Shown here: positions 34,065 to 37,875 of the stretch, one piece after another
Position numbering within the stretch: position 1 is the stretch's first letter
Layout: each line of letters starts with the position of its first letter
Source of the DNA: a candidate division NC10 bacterium CSP1-5
GTDB taxonomy: Bacteria > Methylomirabilota > Methylomirabilia > Methylomirabilales > CSP1-5
Direction of reading: 5' to 3'
NCBI GenBank assembly: GCA_001443495.1
Contig: LDXR01000022.1
Span: 1-37,875, forward strand
DNA: 37,875 nucleotides
Notes under the pieces: generated by a model
What the model saw: the letters and a program-made list of their open reading frames with translations, nothing else
Databases searched by the model: none
What the model was told of the DNA's origin: nothing
Program-made: the position numbers and the translations under genes

Positions 34065-34414
34065 TGCCTAAGCGGTTTAACCGGGGCCACCGCCCTGAGC
34101 CTGCCGAAGGGGCAGATCCCCTGGAGTCGCACGGGAGACGGCCGCGGCCCGGCCTGTTCCTCCTCCTCTGTTTCCTGGGGCTCCTGCTCTTCCTGTCGCT
34201 GTTCGGGGATCGCAGCCTGTTCCAGCTCTACCAGATGTGGAGTGCCAGGGCGCACCTGGAGCAGCAGATCGAAGCCCTCAAGCAGGAGAACGCCCTGCTC
34301 CGGCAGGAGGTCGAGGCACTGCGCCGGCACCCGTCCCGCACCGAGGAGATCGCCCGGCGGGACCTGGGGCTGGTTCGGCCCGGGGAGACCGTCTACCAGT
34401 TCCGGAAACGGTGA
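34064..34414 (+). CDS. FtsB/DivIC-like septum formation initiator
   Basis: This 116-residue bitopic protein has a basic cytoplasmic N-terminus, one membrane span (FLLLCFLGLLLFLSLFG) and an extracytoplasmic leucine-rich coiled coil (LEQQIEALKQENALLRQEVEALRR) ending in an EEIARRDLGLVRPGETVYQF module, the family signature that precedes the divisome-binding tail. FtsB joins FtsL and FtsQ in the division complex. The position directly after eno is very common for ftsB. ATG 34064 is adjacent to GTG 34061; either may be used. Confidence 0.9.
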
Positions 34415-34610
34415 CTCCGCCCCTCATCGCTCCCGCCGACTGCGCCTACGGAACCCCCGTGATCCTGGAAAGCTTCGGCCGTGAGCCCTTCGACGCGCTC
34501 AGGGCTGCTCAGCCGAACGGTGCGGGCCTGTCTGCTCGGCAGACCGCTGAGACGCCCGAGGGGCCGGGACGAGCCAGGCCGATTCGACTGACCGACGCGA
34601 GGCGGAACAC

Positions 34611-36587
34611 GTGAAGGAATACGTCCTGAAGACGGCCAAGGCCCCTGTGGACCTCTCGCTCTACGAGGCCCAGCTCAATCCCGCCCAGCTTCAGGCGGTG
34701 ACCGCCGGTCCCGGTCCGCATCTCGTCATTGCGGGCGCGGGGAGCGGCAAGACGCGGGTCATCACCTACCGCGTCGCCTACCTCATCGACCAGGGGATCG
34801 ATCCGTCCCGCATCCTCCTGGTCACCTTCACCAACAAGGCGGCCCGCGAGATGCTCCGCCGGGTCGCCCTGGTGAGCAAGGGGGACAGTCGCGAGGTCTG
34901 GGGGGGCACCTTTCACCACATCGGCAACCTGATCCTCCGCCGCCATGCATCCGCCGTGGGCCTCACGGGCGGCTACACCATTCTCGACCGCGAGGACGCC
35001 AAGGAGCTTCTCCAGGCCTGTGTCGCCGATCTCGGGATCGCCGTGACGAGGCACCGCTTCCCGCGAGGGGACGTCCTCCAGGACATCCTGTCGAGCGTCA
35101 TTAATACCGGGCGGTCGCTGATGAAGGTCCTGGAAGAGCGGTATCCCTTCTTCACCCTCTTCGAGGCGGAGATCCTCGAGATCGCCCGCCGGTACCGAGA
35201 GCGGAAGCTCAAGGACAACCTGGTCGATTACGATGACCTCCTCTCGCTCTGGCTCCGCCTCCTCCGCGAGCACCCCGAGGCGCTCGACACCTACCGCCAG
35301 CGGTTCCTCCACGTGCTGTGCGATGAGTATCAGGACACGAACGCGATCCAGGGGGAGATCCTGGATCTCCTCGCCTCCGGGCACCACAACTTCATGGTGG
35401 TGGGGGATGATGCCCAGTCGATCTTCGCCTTCCGCGGCGCGAATTACGCCAACATCCTCCGCTTCACCGAACGCTACCCGGACGCGGCCGTCCACACGCT
35501 GGAGACCAACTACCGGAGCACCCCCGAGGTGCTCGAGCTGGCCAACGCCAGCATCGCCCACAACGTCCACCAGCACCACAAGACGTTACGGGCCGTTCGG
35601 TCCTCCGGGCCGAGGCCGGCTCTGACGGCCCTCGCCGACGAGGAGGAGCAGGCCGCGTTCGTCGCCCAACGGATCCTGGAGCTTCGCGATGAAGGGATCC
35701 CGCTTCACGAAATGGCGGTGCTCTACCGGGCCCACTACCAGAGCATCCAGCTGCAGCTGGAGCTCACGAGGCGCGGCATCCCCTTCGAGATCCGCTCGGG
35801 CCTCCGCTTTTACGAGCAGGCCCACGTCAAGGACATCCTCGCGTATCTCAGGATTGTGGCCAACGCGCGGGATGAGCTGGCCTGGAAGCGGGCGGTCAAG
35901 CTCCATCCGGGGATCGGCAACGCCACTGCCGACGAGATCTGGCGCGCCGTGGCGGAGCAGAGCCAGCCCATCGATCTCGAGGCCCTCGGGGCCATTGCCC
36001 CCCGGCTTCAACCGAGGGCCCGCAGGGGCTTTCAGGAGTTCTCGACTCTCCTGGCCACGCTCCTCGCCCTCCCTCGCGCCCCGGCCCAGATGATTGCCGC
36101 GGCGCTCGAGGGCGGTTATCGCGAGGTCCTGAAGACGCGGTATCCCAACTGGGCCTCCCGGGTGGAGGACCTCGAGCAACTGGCCATCTTCGCCCTCCGC
36201 TACGAGTCCGTCGAGGCCTTCCTCACGGAACTATCGCTCCTCGGGGCGATCACCGGCGAGGACGTCTACTGGGATGAACCGCGGGATGAGCTGTTGATCC
36301 TCTCCAGCATCCACCAGGCCAAGGGCCTGGAGTGGAGTGTGGTCTTCCTCATCTGGCTGGTCGATGGGTGGTTCCCCTCCTCTGCCGCCCTTCGCGAGGA
36401 GGGGGGGCTCGAAGAGGAACGGCGTCTCTTCTATGTGGCGAGCACCAGGGCCAAGGATCAGCTTACCCTCTGCCACCCCCAGCGCACGACGGATCTGAGG
36501 CGGCGAGAGCTCATCCTGAAGCCCTCCCGGTTCCTCCTCGAAATCCCCGAGCCCCTGTACGAGCGCTGGCACGTCCGGGTGGAGTGA
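34611..36587 (+). CDS. UvrD/Rep-family ATP-dependent DNA helicase
   Basis: This 658-residue superfamily 1 helicase unwinds DNA in repair or replication restart. Motifs in order: Q-motif LNPAQLQAVTA, Walker A AGAGSGKTR, motif Ia VTFTNKAAREML, motif II CDEYQDTN, motif III VVGDDAQSIFAFRGA, motif IV TLETNYRS, motif V SSIHQAKGLEW, motif VI VASTRAKD. It is shorter than UvrD or PcrA (about 720) and lacks a long C-terminal tail, which is nearer to Rep-like short forms. GTG 34611 follows GAGGCGG. The 196-base gap after the FtsB-like gene holds nothing recognisable. The DUF72 gene follows in the same frame after a single TGA. Confidence 0.93.
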   Translation: MKEYVLKTAKAPVDLSLYEAQLNPAQLQAVTAGPGPHLVIAGAGSGKTRVITYRVAYLIDQGIDPSRILLVTFTNKAAREMLRRVALVSKGDSREVWGGTFHHIGNLILRRHASAVGLTGGYTILDREDAKELLQACVADLGIAVTRHRFPRGDVLQDILSSVINTGRSLMKVLEERYPFFTLFEAEILEIARRYRERKLKDNLVDYDDLLSLWLRLLREHPEALDTYRQRFLHVLCDEYQDTNAIQGEILDLLASGHHNFMVVGDDAQSIFAFRGANYANILRFTERYPDAAVHTLETNYRSTPEVLELANASIAHNVHQHHKTLRAVRSSGPRPALTALADEEEQAAFVAQRILELRDEGIPLHEMAVLYRAHYQSIQLQLELTRRGIPFEIRSGLRFYEQAHVKDILAYLRIVANARDELAWKRAVKLHPGIGNATADEIWRAVAEQSQPIDLEALGAIAPRLQPRARRGFQEFSTLLATLLALPRAPAQMIAAALEGGYREVLKTRYPNWASRVEDLEQLAIFALRYESVEAFLTELSLLGAITGEDVYWDEPRDELLILSSIHQAKGLEWSVVFLIWLVDGWFPSSAALREEGGLEEERRLFYVASTRAKDQLTLCHPQRTTDLRRRELILKPSRFLLEIPEPLYERWHVRVE

Positions 36588-36596
36588 GGGCAGAGC

Positions 36597-37454
36597 CTGA
36601 CTGAGAAGAGCATCAAGGTTGGGACGTCGGGATTCAAGTATGCGGACTGGAAGGGGGCCTTCTACCCAGAGAGGCTCCGCGACCAGGAGATGCTCGCCTT
36701 TTACGCCCAGTGCTTCGATACTCTGGAGATCAATTACACCTACTACCAGGTGCCGAGCCCGAAGACGCTCGAGGCAATGGCCAGAAATGCGGGCGGCCAG
36801 ATGATGTTCACCGTCAAGGCCCATGGCGACATGACCCACCGGCGCGAGAATCTCGATGCCGCGGCCCCGGCCTTTCGCGAGGCGCTGCGCCCGCTCGAGG
36901 ATCGACAGGCCCTCGGCTGCGTCCTGGCCCAGTTTCCGTATAGCTTCTGGAACAAGCAGGAGAACCGCGATCATCTCCTCCGCCTACGCGAGGCCCTGGA
37001 AGGCGTCCCGCTGGTCGTGGAGTTCCGCAACGCCTCCTGGTACGCCCCCGCGACCCTCGACCTGCTGCGCAAGCACCGGATGGGCCTGTGCGCGGTCGAC
37101 GAGCCGGAACTCCCCAGGCTCCCGCCCAAGGTAGTTGAAGCCACGAGTGAGGTGGGCTACGTGCGGTTCCACGGCCGCGCCGCGGAGAAGTGGTGGAAGC
37201 ATCAAGAGGCCGCGGAGCGGTACGATTACCTGTACGCGGAGGGCGAACTCCAGGAATGGGTCCCGAAGATCCAGGCTCTCGCGTCGCAGACGGGGACGAC
37301 CTTCGTCTTCTTCAATAACCACCCGCGCGGCAAGGCGGCTGCCAATGCCTTCATGATGAAGCACTCCCTGGGCCTCCCCGTCGGCCGCATCCCGAAAAGC
37401 CTCATTGAGCAGTTCCCCGCCCTCAAGACACTCTCCAGCGACAAGACCGGCTGA
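36597..37454 (+). CDS. DUF72 domain protein, apparent CTG start
   Basis: This 285-residue TIM-barrel-like protein belongs to the DUF72 family. The conserved N-terminus is present as IKVGTSGFKYADWKGAFYPE, then FYAQCFDTLEINYTYYQVP, FTVKAHGDMTH, LAQFPYSFW, VEFRNASWY, GYVRFHGR and FFNNHPRGKAAANAFMM at the end. The first ATG in frame (36690) would cut off the opening strand and VGTSGF block. No ATG, GTG or TTG occurs between the helicase TGA at 36585 and this block; CTG 36597 with AGGG (36587-36590) six bases upstream is the best start. Read-through of the helicase stop is the other possibility. Function is unknown. Confidence 0.85.
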   Translation: MTEKSIKVGTSGFKYADWKGAFYPERLRDQEMLAFYAQCFDTLEINYTYYQVPSPKTLEAMARNAGGQMMFTVKAHGDMTHRRENLDAAAPAFREALRPLEDRQALGCVLAQFPYSFWNKQENRDHLLRLREALEGVPLVVEFRNASWYAPATLDLLRKHRMGLCAVDEPELPRLPPKVVEATSEVGYVRFHGRAAEKWWKHQEAAERYDYLYAEGELQEWVPKIQALASQTGTTFVFFNNHPRGKAAANAFMMKHSLGLPVGRIPKSLIEQFPALKTLSSDKTG

Positions 37455-37698
37455 ACGCTCGCCGATGACCCCAGTCCGAGACCGGTGCCACCAGGCTCCA
37501 TTGGCGGGTCGCCACTCGCACACCGGAACCTACCACGGACGGCACAAGGCGCACGGCCATCGGGTCCTGTCGTCGGCCACCCCATCCGTCCTCGGAGACT
37601 TCACGCACCATTTCATCAGGAACGAGGGAGCGGTGGCGAAATTCTCCTTCGGGCGGCTGGGGTCCCGGCCTCCGCCACCCGTTGGCCAAGGTCCCGCC
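37455..37698. other. Spacer without recognised gene, ahead of repeat copy B
   Basis: This GC-rich stretch after the DUF72 gene has only scattered short frames with no motif, no ribosome site of note and no clear RNA gene. It leads directly into the second copy of the intergenic repeat. Confidence 0.55.
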
Positions 37699-37875
37699 AC
37701 GGCAACAGCACCTGCAGGCCCCGAGCGACATTGCCGGGAGCGGCGGGGCCCCTCGGCTGGCGACGGGCTGGGAAACCGAGGCGCGATCCGTGCCTCATCT
37801 CGTTGCACGGATCGTGAACACGGAGGGACCCAGGCCGTGAGCCGCCGACCAGGGTCGCCGCGGGAGGCCTGGAGC
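37699..37875. repeat. Structured intergenic repeat, copy B (reaches window end)
   Basis: This matches 3778-3954 without gaps. The 10-bp hairpin CGATCCGTGC/GCACGGATCG is identical, and so are the GCGAC/GTCGC and GCGGC/GCCGC pairs; the loop inside the hairpin is different (CTCATCTCGTT against CCAAGTTCGTT). GGGTCCC of copy A is GGGCCCC here with its partner unchanged, so that helix gains one mismatch. The outermost part has its own extra pairing, CAGGCC with GGCCTG. The match runs to the last base of the window, so the right boundary is unknown. Confidence 0.75.

Noticed and set aside
34509-35579. Minus-strand frame of 356 codons opposite the helicase
   Set aside because: The helicase motifs are complete on the plus strand; this is a GC-driven shadow.

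Overview
The window is 37.9 kb of GC-rich bacterial chromosome (standard code, sigma70-like promoters, CCA-encoding tRNA gene, non-mevalonate isoprenoid genes, two HU genes). DUF2203, FmdB, DUF72, a 3-aminobutyryl-CoA ammonia-lyase-like hotdog protein and the mix of families suggest an environmental lineage such as Methylomirabilota/NC10-Rokubacteria or a deltaproteobacterial relative. That placement is inference; there is no rRNA here to test it.

Region by region. 1-3.7 kb: a polar amino acid ABC transporter operon (ATPase cut by the window edge, binding protein, two permeases) followed by a secreted phosphodiesterase. 3.78-3.95 kb: a 177-bp intergenic element that recurs at the right end of the window (37.70-37.88 kb) with conserved complementary segments. 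4.0-7.8 kb: a cyclophilin-like protein; a small membrane protein whose frame runs through an in-frame TGA followed by a SECIS-like hairpin; then a tightly packed methyltransferase / secreted bifunctional nuclease / hotdog lyase / THEP1 NTPase operon; then a DUF2203 gene. 7.8-10.1 kb: a three-gene ubiquitin-like conjugation cassette made of a coiled-coil protein with a C-terminal E2-like domain, a short E1/ThiF-like enzyme and a beta-grasp protein ending exactly in Gly-Gly, preceded by a candidate promoter and followed by a possibly frameshifted remnant.

10.6-18.8 kb: a small secreted helical protein, an MFS transporter, an RRM protein with a structured leader, a PpiC/SurA foldase, a lipoprotein, tRNA-Leu(CAA), HU, a coiled-coil membrane protein, a TPR protein preceded by a macro-domain remnant, an MBL hydrolase, pyrF, and an enoyl-CoA hydratase that has lost its catalytic centre. 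18.9-24.8 kb: rarA, a second HU with a strong promoter and terminator, then thiE and thiS-thiG on the minus strand split by a plus-strand island (MOSC remnant and glycosyltransferase-like gene), NUDIX and FmdB. 24.8-31.2 kb: a minus-strand operon reading GGDEF protein-dxr-rseP-ispG-proS. 31.3-37.5 kb: plus-strand phosphohexomutase, enolase, FtsB-like protein, UvrD/Rep-type helicase and a DUF72 gene that seems to start at CTG.

The two observations most worth following are the E2-E1-Ubl cassette (7887-10076) and the candidate selenocysteine membrane protein (4596-4937). The structured repeat pair comes next. Several genes (enoyl-CoA hydratase, MOSC, macro domain) look internally deleted or truncated, so this chromosome segment is losing accessory enzymes by deletion.
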